34,683 nucleotides of DNA from Acholeplasmataceae bacterium (GCA_023230825.1 JALNWO010000004.1:1-34683), one strand, 5' to 3'. Shown: positions 7,899 to 16,087, counted from the stretch's first letter. Translations and numbers: made by a program. The notes: a model not told the origin generated them from the letters alone.

Positions 7899-9797
7899 AT
7901 GTCAGTAAAATTAGATGATTTACTGATGAAGTACTATGAAGGGGAGAATACGAGTTCTAGTACAACATCGAGTAATAGAGATTCCATTATTAATGCAGTT
8001 AATCAAAAAGGAGATAGTAATGCTATCGCTGAGCAAAATTCTGAACAAAGTAACACTGGGTCTGTGGTCGGTGAACAAGGAAGCCTCGCCCCTTCAGAAA
8101 ACCCAGGAGACGCAGAATCCGTTATCGACAACCTCATCGACGAAGAACAGCCTGGATCTGGGTCGGGTACTGAACCCAGCGTTCCAAGCACCAGTGGCTC
8201 AACCGACAGTAGCGTCGGAACCGACATCCCAAGTGAAGACAGTGGAGAAGACAATACCGTCGGAGAAGGAGGAAGTCAGTCAGGAGAAGAAACTGGAAAC
8301 AGTGATCAAGTCAGTAGTGGAGCAGGAGGCATCAGTCCCCCAGCCCCAGAAGGCAACGAACAAGGATCTACTCCAGAAGAAGTTGGAAGTGATTCAGGAA
8401 GCAACTCCTACGAAGAAGACCACTCCGAAGAAGTCATCGTCAGCCAAGACGACTTCGAAGAAAGCTCCAGCGAAGAAAACAGCAGTCAAAGTAGCGACCA
8501 AGTCAGTGGCGAAGAAGGTAGTGAAGACTTCGACACCGAAGAAAGCGGTGAAGAAGACCTCAGTGAAAACAGTAGCGAAGTAAATGCTGTAGAAGAGGAA
8601 ACTGAGCAAGCTATTGAGGAAGAAGTCATTGATGCTCAAGAAGTAGCGCAAGATGTCTTAGCTGAAGCAGGTGATCCTAGTGCTATTGAAGAAGAGGAAA
8701 GTCAAGTAGAAGAATCTGATACAGGGGAAGATTCTAAAGTAGCAGAAACCTCTGAAGAGATTCTTAATACGAAAGCTAATGATAATGATGTCGATAATCT
8801 AACAGGCTTACATAAAGACGCTGGGATTATTAAACGTGCCTATGAGCTAGATTCTAGAATTGGTGATTATGCTAGGATTATCTTAGACCGTTTTCCATCT
8901 GATACAAGTACTGAGAATGTAGATGAGTCTTTTCTCGTTATTAGTAGTATTACTTTAGAAACACTAAGTGATGCAGGTAAAGCACTAGTAGGTGATGAAT
9001 TTGATATTGAACAAGATAACATTGTTCAAGAAGCTATTATTCAATCTAAAACTAATCTACTACAATCATTAGACGATAGTATCGCAGTCTTAGCGACTTC
9101 TATTGATATTGGTAACAGAACATTAGAGAAGATTAAAAATAGCGCTTCACAATACCAAAGTGCAGCAACAGAGATTACTTCTCCTCTAGCTCAAAAACTC
9201 GTCTCTCTTCTTGGAATACAGGGGGAGTTGGATGCTAATAAGCTAGCGTACTCATCTGTTACTAATGGTGTGGTTGCCGATGTATTTTCTTGGATTAATA
9301 AAGATTATACAGTCATGCTTAAGAATCTAGAAACTGAAGGTGTAAGTAGTGTTGCTCCTCTGGTGCTAAATTCCTTACCTAAGTTTAATATGGCTGATGA
9401 TTCTGACATCTTAGCTAGCTCAGAGCTACTTCCTGGTAATCGAGTTATTCAACAAATTGGTAATAAGAGTAATAGTCAAGCAATTATAGATGTCCATAAT
9501 GAAAGAAGGGATGCATCGTCTGTAACTGTACCAGGTCAATCTCAATTAGAAAGTATTATTGCTGAAATTGGTGTTGTTACTCGTACAGCTACTATATTCT
9601 CTAATAAGCTCAATGGGTTTAAAGAATCTCTTGAGATCTTTTTTAACTGGTATGAAAAAGATAATACTGGTGAAGTAACGATTAATGGTAGTGGTAATTT
9701 AATCAATGCTGTTAGTTTCATTTTAGCTTTTAGTAATTACCTTTCTAATTACTTACGTGGTTTATCTGCTTATGCTTTACTTCCTGTTGAAGTTTAA
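7899..9797 (+). CDS. Acidic probable inner-head protein with dual-coding linker (632 aa)
   Basis: Starts after a good AAAAAGGA site. Three parts: a short N-terminus (1-40); a very acidic, Ser/Glu/Gly-rich low-complexity linker (about 41-270); and a helical C-terminal domain (270-632) with an LLPGNR motif near residue 510, then helices ending in LSNYLRGLSAYALLPVEV. The LPGNR-plus-helices layout is shared with the gene at 9872. The linker between 8020 and 8583 overlaps a separate basic gene in the +1 frame, and codon use there shifts to C-ending codons (AGC, GTC, GAC, AAC, ACC) uncommon in the rest of the gene. Probably an internal capsid protein by resemblance to processed acidic core proteins of jumbo phages. 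That the linker is translated is supported by the unbroken frame and normal codon use on both sides. Confidence 0.6.
   Translation: MSVKLDDLLMKYYEGENTSSSTTSSNRDSIINAVNQKGDSNAIAEQNSEQSNTGSVVGEQGSLAPSENPGDAESVIDNLIDEEQPGSGSGTEPSVPSTSGSTDSSVGTDIPSEDSGEDNTVGEGGSQSGEETGNSDQVSSGAGGISPPAPEGNEQGSTPEEVGSDSGSNSYEEDHSEEVIVSQDDFEESSSEENSSQSSDQVSGEEGSEDFDTEESGEEDLSENSSEVNAVEEETEQAIEEEVIDAQEVAQDVLAEAGDPSAIEEEESQVEESDTGEDSKVAETSEEILNTKANDNDVDNLTGLHKDAGIIKRAYELDSRIGDYARIILDRFPSDTSTENVDESFLVISSITLETLSDAGKALVGDEFDIEQDNIVQEAIIQSKTNLLQSLDDSIAVLATSIDIGNRTLEKIKNSASQYQSAATEITSPLAQKLVSLLGIQGELDANKLAYSSVTNGVVADVFSWINKDYTVMLKNLETEGVSSVAPLVLNSLPKFNMADDSDILASSELLPGNRVIQQIGNKSNSQAIIDVHNERRDASSVTVPGQSQLESIIAEIGVVTRTATIFSNKLNGFKESLEIFFNWYEKDNTGEVTINGSGNLINAVSFILAFSNYLSNYLRGLSAYALLPVEV
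8008..8013 (+). promoter_or_regulatory. Internal Shine-Dalgarno for the nested gene
   Basis: AAGGAG, within an A-rich run, ends 6 nt before the ATG at 8020. It lies inside the acidic gene but out of its frame. It decides the start of the nested basic protein in preference to the upstream in-frame ATG at 7936, which lacks such a site and would add codons where the host frame has ordinary codon use. Confidence 0.75.
8020..8583 (+). CDS. Nested histone H1-like basic protein in +1 frame (187 aa)
   Basis: Wholly inside the acidic gene 7899-9797, one base out of frame. It has a near-ideal Shine-Dalgarno. Residues 1-20 (MLSLSKILNKVTLGLWSVNK) form a plausible amphipathic helix. Residues 20-128 are Thr/Pro/Gln/Glu-rich and flexible. 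Residues 129-187 are a lysine tail with 20 Lys in 59 residues, no Asp, Glu or Arg, and repeated AKK, PKK and TKK units spaced by Ala, Thr, Ser, Pro and Val, as in histone H1 C-termini and bacterial H1-like or AlgP-type proteins. The likely role is binding nucleic acid, or polyanionic partners such as the acidic core proteins; this is inference. Selection on this frame is suggested by the host frame's switch to C-ending codons, which puts C at codon position 2 here. The other possibility is a chance frame through GAA-rich sequence, but a perfect RBS, a stop-free 188-codon run and H1-like spacing together make that unlikely. Confidence 0.72.
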   Translation: MLSLSKILNKVTLGLWSVNKEASPLQKTQETQNPLSTTSSTKNSLDLGRVLNPAFQAPVAQPTVASEPTSQVKTVEKTIPSEKEEVSQEKKLETVIKSVVEQEASVPQPQKATNKDLLQKKLEVIQEATPTKKTTPKKSSSAKTTSKKAPAKKTAVKVATKSVAKKVVKTSTPKKAVKKTSVKTVAK

Positions 9798-9814
9798 GTG
9801 ATAGATGTTTTAAT

Positions 9815-9847
9815 AGTCTCAGTAGTCTTATATTTACTGCTGAGACT
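9815..9847 (+). terminator. Hairpin terminator before 9872 gene
   Basis: Stem of 11 pairs with one G-T pair (9815-9825 and 9837-9847), A/T-rich loop, followed by ACTTCTTCTTAATT. It lies 17 nt after the stop at 9797. TATGCTGA follows at 9861, so this is a short form of the hairpin-plus-TATGC cassette. Confidence 0.65.
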
Positions 9848-9860
9848 ACTTCTTCTTAAT

Positions 9861-9868
9861 TATGCTGA
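9861..9868 (+). promoter_or_regulatory. TATGCTGA element next to start codon
   Basis: Variant of the TTATGCTGTA element found after several hairpins. Here it is only 11 nt from the ATG at 9872, which has no Shine-Dalgarno in front. If the element is a promoter, the transcript would be nearly leaderless; if it is only a terminator flank, the gene must be read from upstream RNA. Confidence 0.4.
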
Positions 9869-9871
9869 AAA

Positions 9872-11059
9872 ATGAATAATGTAGATCTCACCCAACTGAG
9901 CTTAGAAGCTATCGAAGTTTCATTAGAAGCATTATCTAAACTTCAAGCTATCAATAACAACCTATCTAATCAGCAAGATGAGGTACTTAACACTTCTACC
10001 CGGTTTGCTTTAGAGACAATTAAGCAAGTGTATGATTTACCTGACGATATTCTTTCGTTAGAAGATAGTAATGATTTACATACAGCTTCTAAAAACGCTA
10101 TAACGAGAATTTGGGAACTTATTCTTAAATGGCTCGCAGCTATTGCTAAAGAAATTAATGAGAAGTGGCATAACCTAGGTATGTCATTAGTAATGGCTGA
10201 TGAATTATTAAAAAACGCTGATAGTCGTTTTAGAGCAGCTAAGCAAAGTAGACTTTTTAGAAAGGTCCCTGTAGGCGGAATAAGAAGTCGTAATATTGCT
10301 AATGCTTTAAACGTTGATAATGATGTTAGTTTTAATAAGATCACTCAAGGAATCTCAAGACTCACTACGACTTTTGGTTCTATAGATAATTTTGTTGATA
10401 CTGAATTAATTAAACTTCGTAGCTTTAAGTCCAGTATCTTAAATAAAGACAAGATTGATATTCCAGAATTACCTCTACCTAATCAGATCGATGTACAAGT
10501 AGCTCGTAATGAGTTAGTTAATTATTCTTTAGATGATCGTTATGAAGCTAAGCGATCTGTAACTTTACCAGGTAATAGAGTTTACCTCCACGTTAAATAT
10601 AAGAACGGTTTAACGTTAGGAGAAGTAAGGGATAGTACTAGTAATGTTTTAGCTAAACCTTACTCTGATAAGAAGTACGGTATTCATTTATCTAAAAAGA
10701 AAACAGATACTACTGTTGCTTTCACAATCAAGCCATTTAACGAACACGAAATCTTACGTTTATTAACCTTAGCTCGTTCTTTATCTAACGAATTAAAAAG
10801 CGCTAACAACAATCATAGTAAGATTAAATCGACGTTATCTGATCTTCAACAAGTTTTTAAAGATCAAAGTAAACAGACTAATGCTAGTGTTGTTGAATTA
10901 AATCAAATAAAGGATTATGTAGTAGGTATTGCTAATAACTTATCTGAAATTAGTTTAGATAGTAGAATTTACTTAGTGGGAGTTATTACTCAGCTCTCTC
11001 AATTAATATCCTTACAAGTATCCTTATACGAAGGAAAGATAGAAGGTGAGTATGATTAA
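9872..11059 (+). CDS. Probable inner-head protein, SLE-motif family (395 aa)
   Basis: The N-terminus has two SLEA motifs within residues 1-25 (LTQLSLEAIEV, SLEALSKLQ), the kind of S/A-x-E sequence cut by prohead proteases of phiKZ-like phages. Residues about 70-100 hold a tryptophan-containing helix (AITRIWELILKWLAAIAKEI) that resembles a segment near residues 200-230 of the protein at 12388. TLPGNRVYL near 230 matches the LLPGNR of the 7899 protein. The C-terminal third is helical. There is no clear Shine-Dalgarno; no other in-frame start is near. The stop overlaps the next start by 8 bases (ATGATTAA). Inner-head role is inferred from motif and context. Confidence 0.55.
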   Translation: MNNVDLTQLSLEAIEVSLEALSKLQAINNNLSNQQDEVLNTSTRFALETIKQVYDLPDDILSLEDSNDLHTASKNAITRIWELILKWLAAIAKEINEKWHNLGMSLVMADELLKNADSRFRAAKQSRLFRKVPVGGIRSRNIANALNVDNDVSFNKITQGISRLTTTFGSIDNFVDTELIKLRSFKSSILNKDKIDIPELPLPNQIDVQVARNELVNYSLDDRYEAKRSVTLPGNRVYLHVKYKNGLTLGEVRDSTSNVLAKPYSDKKYGIHLSKKKTDTTVAFTIKPFNEHEILRLLTLARSLSNELKSANNNHSKIKSTLSDLQQVFKDQSKQTNASVVELNQIKDYVVGIANNLSEISLDSRIYLVGVITQLSQLISLQVSLYEGKIEGEYD

Positions 11060-12248
11060 GTCATTAAGCAATCCTCAAGTTCTTAAAAAGCGTCCTAAAG
11101 CTGATACAAGCGCTCCTATTGACACAACGACTCAAAGTGGGTTAGCTGTACTAGAGGACGTTTTAAACTTCACCACGACCCGTTTAGAGAAGGCTGAGCA
11201 CTTAGATAAAGCAGAGACCTTTATGGCAGCTCACGCTCAAGAAGAACCTGGTGATGGTAAAGTTAAACTCGCTGAAATTACTATCGAGACATTAAGAGAA
11301 GAACTCATCGAGAGTTTAGAAGATTGTGACGAATGTAATTCATTAAGTACAGGGTTAGAGAACTTAACGACTAATGAACTCATTGGTCAAACTCTAGTGG
11401 TATCGAAGAACATCTTAACTGATGTTTCTAATATGCTATATAAAGCTAGTAATGATCTAGTTATTAGTAAAGAGCTAATTCAAGACAGACTCTCTACTTT
11501 ACTTGAGAAAGTAACACATTTAAAAGACGTAGTTAAGTTACCTGATGGTCAACACCCTTCTACTAAGGTCGATATCAATAAAGCTAAAGCATTATTATAT
11601 CTAACTGACACTCATGCTAAACCCTCTCTCATTATTTGCTTAGCAGGTGAGATATGGAAGCAAAGTTATTATAATACCATTCTTCCTTTAATGGAAAGTA
11701 ATGAACAAAAATTATCTGACTTAAAAGAATTGCTAAAAGAAGCAATTAAAGATAAGATGGAGGATGGTTCATTCATCTCTTTAGAAGGTATTGAAACTGA
11801 TGAACATACTGTGTTAATTAGTCAGTTAACTAAGGGTGATTTTATTGCTTTTGATAAAAGAGATAATCGATTCTTGATTTTAGAGAAAGGAGTTAATTTC
11901 TTAGACGGTGAAGTTACTCTACCTACACTAACAACTGAAGAGATTTTTAAGAGTTTAAATCTCATTAAGAAGTCTTTAATAGACTCTTGTGTAGGTGAGA
12001 TTTTAAATGAGACTTCTAACATCCAGCGTAAAGTATTTGAACTACATGCCTTATTAATGTCTTATTTTACTGGCGTCACTTCGAAGAATTATATCGAAGA
12101 AGGAGAATTAAGACTCATTATTGAGGAAGTCAAAAACTATAGAGAAGTGTTAAATAACAATGTTATCTTCTATTATCAATACGCTAATAAATTAGTTAAT
12201 AACATTATTCTTATGTTAGATGTTCTGGAATCATACTTAGAAGGTTAG
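11052..12248 (+). CDS. Probable inner-head protein, translationally coupled (398 aa)
   Basis: The frame also allows a GTG at 11046, but the ATG at 11052 overlaps the upstream stop as ATGATTAA and has GAAGG at good spacing, so it is preferred. The protein is acidic and helical. It has SLEGIE near residue 240, a possible prohead-protease site, then GDFIAFDKRDNRFLILEKG and VTLPTL before a C-terminal helical domain ending in LDVLESYLEG. The beta-strand, VTLPT, helices order resembles the end of the 12388 protein (TLFYTIP then VTLPT then helices). I place it in the same set. Confidence 0.52.
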   Translation: MIKSLSNPQVLKKRPKADTSAPIDTTTQSGLAVLEDVLNFTTTRLEKAEHLDKAETFMAAHAQEEPGDGKVKLAEITIETLREELIESLEDCDECNSLSTGLENLTTNELIGQTLVVSKNILTDVSNMLYKASNDLVISKELIQDRLSTLLEKVTHLKDVVKLPDGQHPSTKVDINKAKALLYLTDTHAKPSLIICLAGEIWKQSYYNTILPLMESNEQKLSDLKELLKEAIKDKMEDGSFISLEGIETDEHTVLISQLTKGDFIAFDKRDNRFLILEKGVNFLDGEVTLPTLTTEEIFKSLNLIKKSLIDSCVGEILNETSNIQRKVFELHALLMSYFTGVTSKNYIEEGELRLIIEEVKNYREVLNNNVIFYYQYANKLVNNIILMLDVLESYLEG

Positions 12249-12268
12249 TTTTCATTACAATTCTATGA

Positions 12269-12305
12269 CTACTTCTGTAGTAGATCATCTTTTTTCGAAA
12301 AAAGA
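12269..12305 (+). terminator. Small hairpin plus 18-bp palindrome
   Basis: A short stem (CTACT at 12269, AGTAG at 12279) is followed by the perfect palindrome 12288-12305 (TCTTTTTTCGAAAAAAGA). Together they lie in the 139-bp gap between 12248 and 12388 and probably end transcription from the upstream pair. The palindrome has almost no loop, so it could instead be a protein-binding site. Confidence 0.45.
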
Positions 12306-12387
12306 AGAGCTATTTATTACTTAACTATAAGTAATGTTAAAAAAATATTTATATCTCTTAAAGAGTATTTCTTGGAGTATTTAAACA
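12306..12387 (+). promoter_or_regulatory. A/T-rich leader of the large core gene
   Basis: About 80 bp, A/T-rich (GTTAAAAAAATATTTATATC), ending in TTGGAG about 12 nt before the ATG at 12388. It sits between terminator-like structures and a very large virion gene, so a promoter here is likely, but no defined consensus is recognised. Confidence 0.35.
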
Positions 12388-15300
12388 ATGAGTTTACGTA
12401 ACAACCGTAATGGAATCCGGACTCTTCGTGCTGCATTAGAATCACTAGACGTTAATAAACATGATGATGTCAATGATGACACGCCTCGTGAATTTGATCC
12501 CAATGTCAATGACAAGCCGAAAGACGCAGAGACTCCTACTAAAGAAGGCGAAATCCAAACGCCTAAAGAACCCGCTGCTAAAGATGTAATTAGTCGGGAA
12601 AACGTAGAAGAAGTAGAAACTGTAGCAGAAGTCCCCATTACAGAAGACGAAACTGTAGTAGAGACTTCAACTGCTGATAATGTAACCTCTACTGGTGTCG
12701 ATGCCGTAGCAGAAGAAGGCACTCTGGCAGATGGTATCTCAGCTGCTGGTGAAGGTGCTATTGTTGAAGAAAGTCAGTATGTAGAAAATGCTGGTGAACA
12801 TAGCGCTCCTGAGATCATTGATGTAGAAGAAGAAATCTTAGATGATCTGTCTGAGACTGTTATTCGTAATGAAGAATCACTGGAATCTTTATCGCGTCAG
12901 ATCAAACTGTACAAGAAAGTCAAAACTACAGCTAGTTCTATGGAGGATCTCTCCTTACTGGCTATTGGTGATGACATCAAACAAAACTTCAATAAAGTAA
13001 AAGAAGCTGTTATTAATGCTTTTATTAAACTGCGTGATTGGTGGGTTAAGCATTGGGATAAACTCTCAGCAGTTTGGAATGAAACTGTTATTAAACAGAA
13101 CTCTCAACAAATCGCTGCTTTAACAGATAGTATTGATACTGTCCTTACTAATCTTGCAAGCGCTGATATCTTAGCTCAAACACCAATGATGAGGAAGATT
13201 AAAAACTTACCTCATTTTGCTCAAGCCATCTTTGTAGGTGGTGAAGCTAAAGCTCGTGAACTGTTAAAAACACTTTCTTATGTTTCTCGTGAGATTAGGA
13301 ATAATCCTAATTTAGCTGATGGTGGATATGAGAAACTGGGTGCAATGGTTGCTAAGCTCAATGAAGAAGAGCTAACTAATGTTGATACAGATTCGAACGT
13401 TCGGAAGTTTGTTCGTTCCTATCCTCGGTATCGTCCTGGTTTAGAGGCTGAAATCCTCACGCTTCAGAAAAACGCAAACGAAGTAGCGCGTGGTTTAACT
13501 AAACGTATCGATGAACTCAAGCGAGAAAGTCGTAGTGTTGAGAGTGGTTCTGAGGATGCTAAACTGAAAAACGAATTAGTTAGTATTGATCAGAAAATCC
13601 AATCTAATCTGCTTAAACTGATTTCTGGTATTCGTGAGTTAGATAACCTCATTCTTAACATCTTCAAAAAGTACGGTACTGCCGCTAAACCAGAATCGAC
13701 TGAAGGTTTAGATGAGTTATCGACTGAAGGCTTCTGGGGCGGCTTCGCAGGCGCTTTCCAGGCCGGTAATATAGGAAGCAGGTACACTAATAAAAAACGG
13801 TATGAAATCGAACGGCTAAAAGAGAAGATTGCTGTAACTACCGACGCACTTCAAAAGCTTGCTGCTGGTGCTTCTAAGGATGAAGCTCAAAAAGGTCTGG
13901 AAAATAGCAAAGCTATCGATATTGCTAATGCTCCAAAAGAGACTTTTAGGGAGTTTATTACAAATAAAGAGAACTGGATTCCTTTCATGGCAGCACTTCG
14001 TGGTATGAAGTTAGGTAGTGAAGCCCAGGATCTAGAGAAGAAGCTAAAGGACCAAGTCAAGCAACTAGAAGCTATTTCTCGTGAAGGATCGACTGAAGGT
14101 TTAGACGAAGGTGAAGTTACTGTCTCTGAAGCAATTACTAACGACGAGATCACTGTTGATGCTGAAGAAGCCGCTGAGACTGGTGAAATTGTTGTGACGC
14201 CTGATCCTGCTGATCCTGTTGAAGCTGATGATAACGAAGGTATTAGTATTCTCGTTGAAGAAGAACCTGTTGTTGAAGCTGATGGTGTTACTGACGTAGT
14301 AGAAGCTTCGGCAGAAGGTGATCTGGAAGCCAAGATTCGTGAGCTACGTAGTAAAGCTGATGAAGCTGAAGCACTTCTTATTCAAGCTCGTTCTCTTATT
14401 AATGGTTCAGCTACCGAACCAGAGCCTGTTGCTACCGAACCTGAAGCTGCTGTCATCCAAACAGACGTAGTAGAAGATGCATCAGTAGACCTGGGTGAAG
14501 ATACTGCTGTTACTGAAGTTGAGGAAGTCGAGGGTAGTGAAGGTGAAGCTGAAGTTGCTGAGGGTGAAGAAGTAGAAGTGGAAGAAATTGATGAAGCTTC
14601 TCAAGAATCCCAAACGGCTGTAGGTGTTGCTGGTGTTACTGAAACAGGTGAGACAGGCGGTGATCCTAGCGAACCTGAAACAGACCAACCTGCTAGCGGT
14701 GGTGACCCTGCTGGTGAAGCAGAAGAAAAAGAAGCTGATGTAGGTGGTAATGCTGAAATCGTTTCTGATCCTACTCTTGATATCGAAGAAGCTGTCGAAG
14801 AAGTCGAAGTCGTTATGGAGACAATCGAGCAAGCTACAAAAGACTTAGGTTTTATCGAACGTGAAATCGGTCGTATCGAAGACTCTAATGAAGTAGGTGG
14901 TATTGATTCTCGTTATGCAGAGAGCTTAAGCGATTCTATGGAAAGTATTGTAGAGCGTAACCGTCTCTCCTTTAAGGTTTCCATGCCTTCGTTAGAATCG
15001 TTTGATTCTGGTGTTTCTACTCGTCTGCGTAATACAGACATGACATTAGAATCCTTTAAAGAGTTTGCGGGTAAATTACGTGAAAAGATTCTTACTGCAT
15101 TTAATTATGTTGCGAATCTTATTAGCAAGGTTTACACCATGACTGCTGGCAAAGCTAAAGAGTTAATGACTAACCTTGAGCAACTGAAAAAAGAACTCAA
15201 TGACGTCAAACCCAATAGCAATGCACCTAAGACGATTAAAAGCATTGATCTGGCTAAAGGTTTAAGTATTGATGGTACTGTTCCTCAGGACATTAGTGCT

Positions 15301-15978
15301 GCTTTAGGTCAACTCCGTTCTGTTACTGATGAACTCATTGATGATATCTTTGTAGTTGCTGCGTTTAAAGCTGAGTTTGCTAAGGCTTTCTCTGATAAAG
15401 ATATTTCTATCGACACTATCGTAGAAAAAGCAATTGGTCTAAATAAACTTAAGTATTTCAAAGCAACTGATAAAGAAGATGTTACTGATTACGAAACTGC
15501 GACCCTCTTAGGTGATCGTACTCTGTTCTATACCATCCCTAAAGGTAGTGTAGAGACAAGTAAGGTCGATCTACTTAACGCAGGTATTCGTCATCATGAG
15601 AGTGAAACAGTTAGTGATGAAGTTACTTTACCCACTGTTCAAAACGCCAAAGTTATCTTAGATAAAGCTAGTGGTCTTGCAGCACGAGTGCAGAAGCTCA
15701 AAGATCTCTCAGGTCAGGTGAAGGCAATGGGTGCGGATGTTGCTAAGACAGTAGAAGGTGTGGTTGGTGAAGAGGAAGAAGTAGCTCGACATCAATCTAG
15801 CGTCATTTCCTTACTGCAACGTACTGTTACTGTATCTGCTAAGCCTGGTATTGAAGCGGCGCGCCTTATCATTAGTGTTAACTATGATGTTGCTCGCTTA
15901 ATCAAAGCAGTGATTAAAGCTCATCAAGGTGAAGTCGTAGTAGAAGGAACTAGCAATACTCCTTTGTTAGCTGAATAA
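12388..15978 (+). CDS. Large acidic inner-head/core protein (1196 aa)
   Basis: Three helical regions (about 150-440, 445-570, 850-1190) are joined by acidic Glu/Val/Ala-rich linkers (about 25-145 and 575-830). S/A-x-E motifs are frequent: AALESL near 16, SMEDL, STEGLDELSTEGF near 435-445, GSTEGLDEG near 570, SMESI, PSLESF and TLESF near 870-890. They mostly lie where a domain meets a linker, consistent with multiple cuts by a prohead protease. The segment AFIKLRDWWVKHWDKL near 210 is like the tryptophan helix in the 9872 protein. The C-terminal part has a short beta segment (GDRTLFYTIPKGS), VTLPT and helices, as in the smaller neighbours. Probably a scaffold or inner-body precursor; this is inference. 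Codon use is higher in C and G than in nearby accessory genes, consistent with high expression. Confidence 0.6.
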   Translation: MSLRNNRNGIRTLRAALESLDVNKHDDVNDDTPREFDPNVNDKPKDAETPTKEGEIQTPKEPAAKDVISRENVEEVETVAEVPITEDETVVETSTADNVTSTGVDAVAEEGTLADGISAAGEGAIVEESQYVENAGEHSAPEIIDVEEEILDDLSETVIRNEESLESLSRQIKLYKKVKTTASSMEDLSLLAIGDDIKQNFNKVKEAVINAFIKLRDWWVKHWDKLSAVWNETVIKQNSQQIAALTDSIDTVLTNLASADILAQTPMMRKIKNLPHFAQAIFVGGEAKARELLKTLSYVSREIRNNPNLADGGYEKLGAMVAKLNEEELTNVDTDSNVRKFVRSYPRYRPGLEAEILTLQKNANEVARGLTKRIDELKRESRSVESGSEDAKLKNELVSIDQKIQSNLLKLISGIRELDNLILNIFKKYGTAAKPESTEGLDELSTEGFWGGFAGAFQAGNIGSRYTNKKRYEIERLKEKIAVTTDALQKLAAGASKDEAQKGLENSKAIDIANAPKETFREFITNKENWIPFMAALRGMKLGSEAQDLEKKLKDQVKQLEAISREGSTEGLDEGEVTVSEAITNDEITVDAEEAAETGEIVVTPDPADPVEADDNEGISILVEEEPVVEADGVTDVVEASAEGDLEAKIRELRSKADEAEALLIQARSLINGSATEPEPVATEPEAAVIQTDVVEDASVDLGEDTAVTEVEEVEGSEGEAEVAEGEEVEVEEIDEASQESQTAVGVAGVTETGETGGDPSEPETDQPASGGDPAGEAEEKEADVGGNAEIVSDPTLDIEEAVEEVEVVMETIEQATKDLGFIEREIGRIEDSNEVGGIDSRYAESLSDSMESIVERNRLSFKVSMPSLESFDSGVSTRLRNTDMTLESFKEFAGKLREKILTAFNYVANLISKVYTMTAGKAKELMTNLEQLKKELNDVKPNSNAPKTIKSIDLAKGLSIDGTVPQDISAALGQLRSVTDELIDDIFVVAAFKAEFAKAFSDKDISIDTIVEKAIGLNKLKYFKATDKEDVTDYETATLLGDRTLFYTIPKGSVETSKVDLLNAGIRHHESETVSDEVTLPTVQNAKVILDKASGLAARVQKLKDLSGQVKAMGADVAKTVEGVVGEEEEVARHQSSVISLLQRTVTVSAKPGIEAARLIISVNYDVARLIKAVIKAHQGEVVVEGTSNTPLLAE

Positions 15979-15998
15979 CCTTAAAAGCTAAGTAGTGT

Positions 15999-16035
15999 CA
16001 TAAATAGGAGATCCCAAAAGGATCTCCTATTATGC
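15999..16035 (+). terminator. Hairpin terminator with TATGCC flank
   Basis: Stem of ATAAATAGGAGATCC-type sequence (from 15999) with GGATCTCCTATTATG (to 16034), 5-base loop. It follows the stop at 15978 by about 20 nt. The right flank reads TATGCC at 16031, 57 nt before the next ATG. Confidence 0.8.
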
Positions 16036-16036
16036 C
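16031..16036 (+). promoter_or_regulatory. TATGCC element before tail operon
   Basis: Short version of the TTATGCTGTA element, partly inside the right arm of the hairpin and 57 nt upstream of the ATG at 16088. It is a candidate start point for the five-gene tail unit; the TGTA part is absent, so support is weaker than for the full copies. Confidence 0.35.
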
Positions 16037-16087
16037 TTAGTTTTAAGTTTCATCTTTTAGTGGAACATTTAAAGGAAAAAGACAGAT

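Noticed and set aside
7936..8019. Upstream in-frame ATG at 7936 for the nested basic gene
   Set aside because: No Shine-Dalgarno stands before it, and the host frame has ordinary codon use between 7936 and 8019; the ATG at 8020 has an ideal site.
8003..8651. Reverse-strand ORFs over the overlap region
   Set aside because: They mirror the two plus-strand frames (GAA-rich sequence gives Phe/Ser/Leu runs), lack ribosome sites and carry no recognised motif.
12381..14832. Reverse-strand ORFs within the large core gene
   Set aside because: Ser/Thr/Val- or Phe-rich frames are the complement of acidic linkers; no ribosome sites and no support by codon use. No second plus-strand frame like that at 8020 was seen in these linkers.
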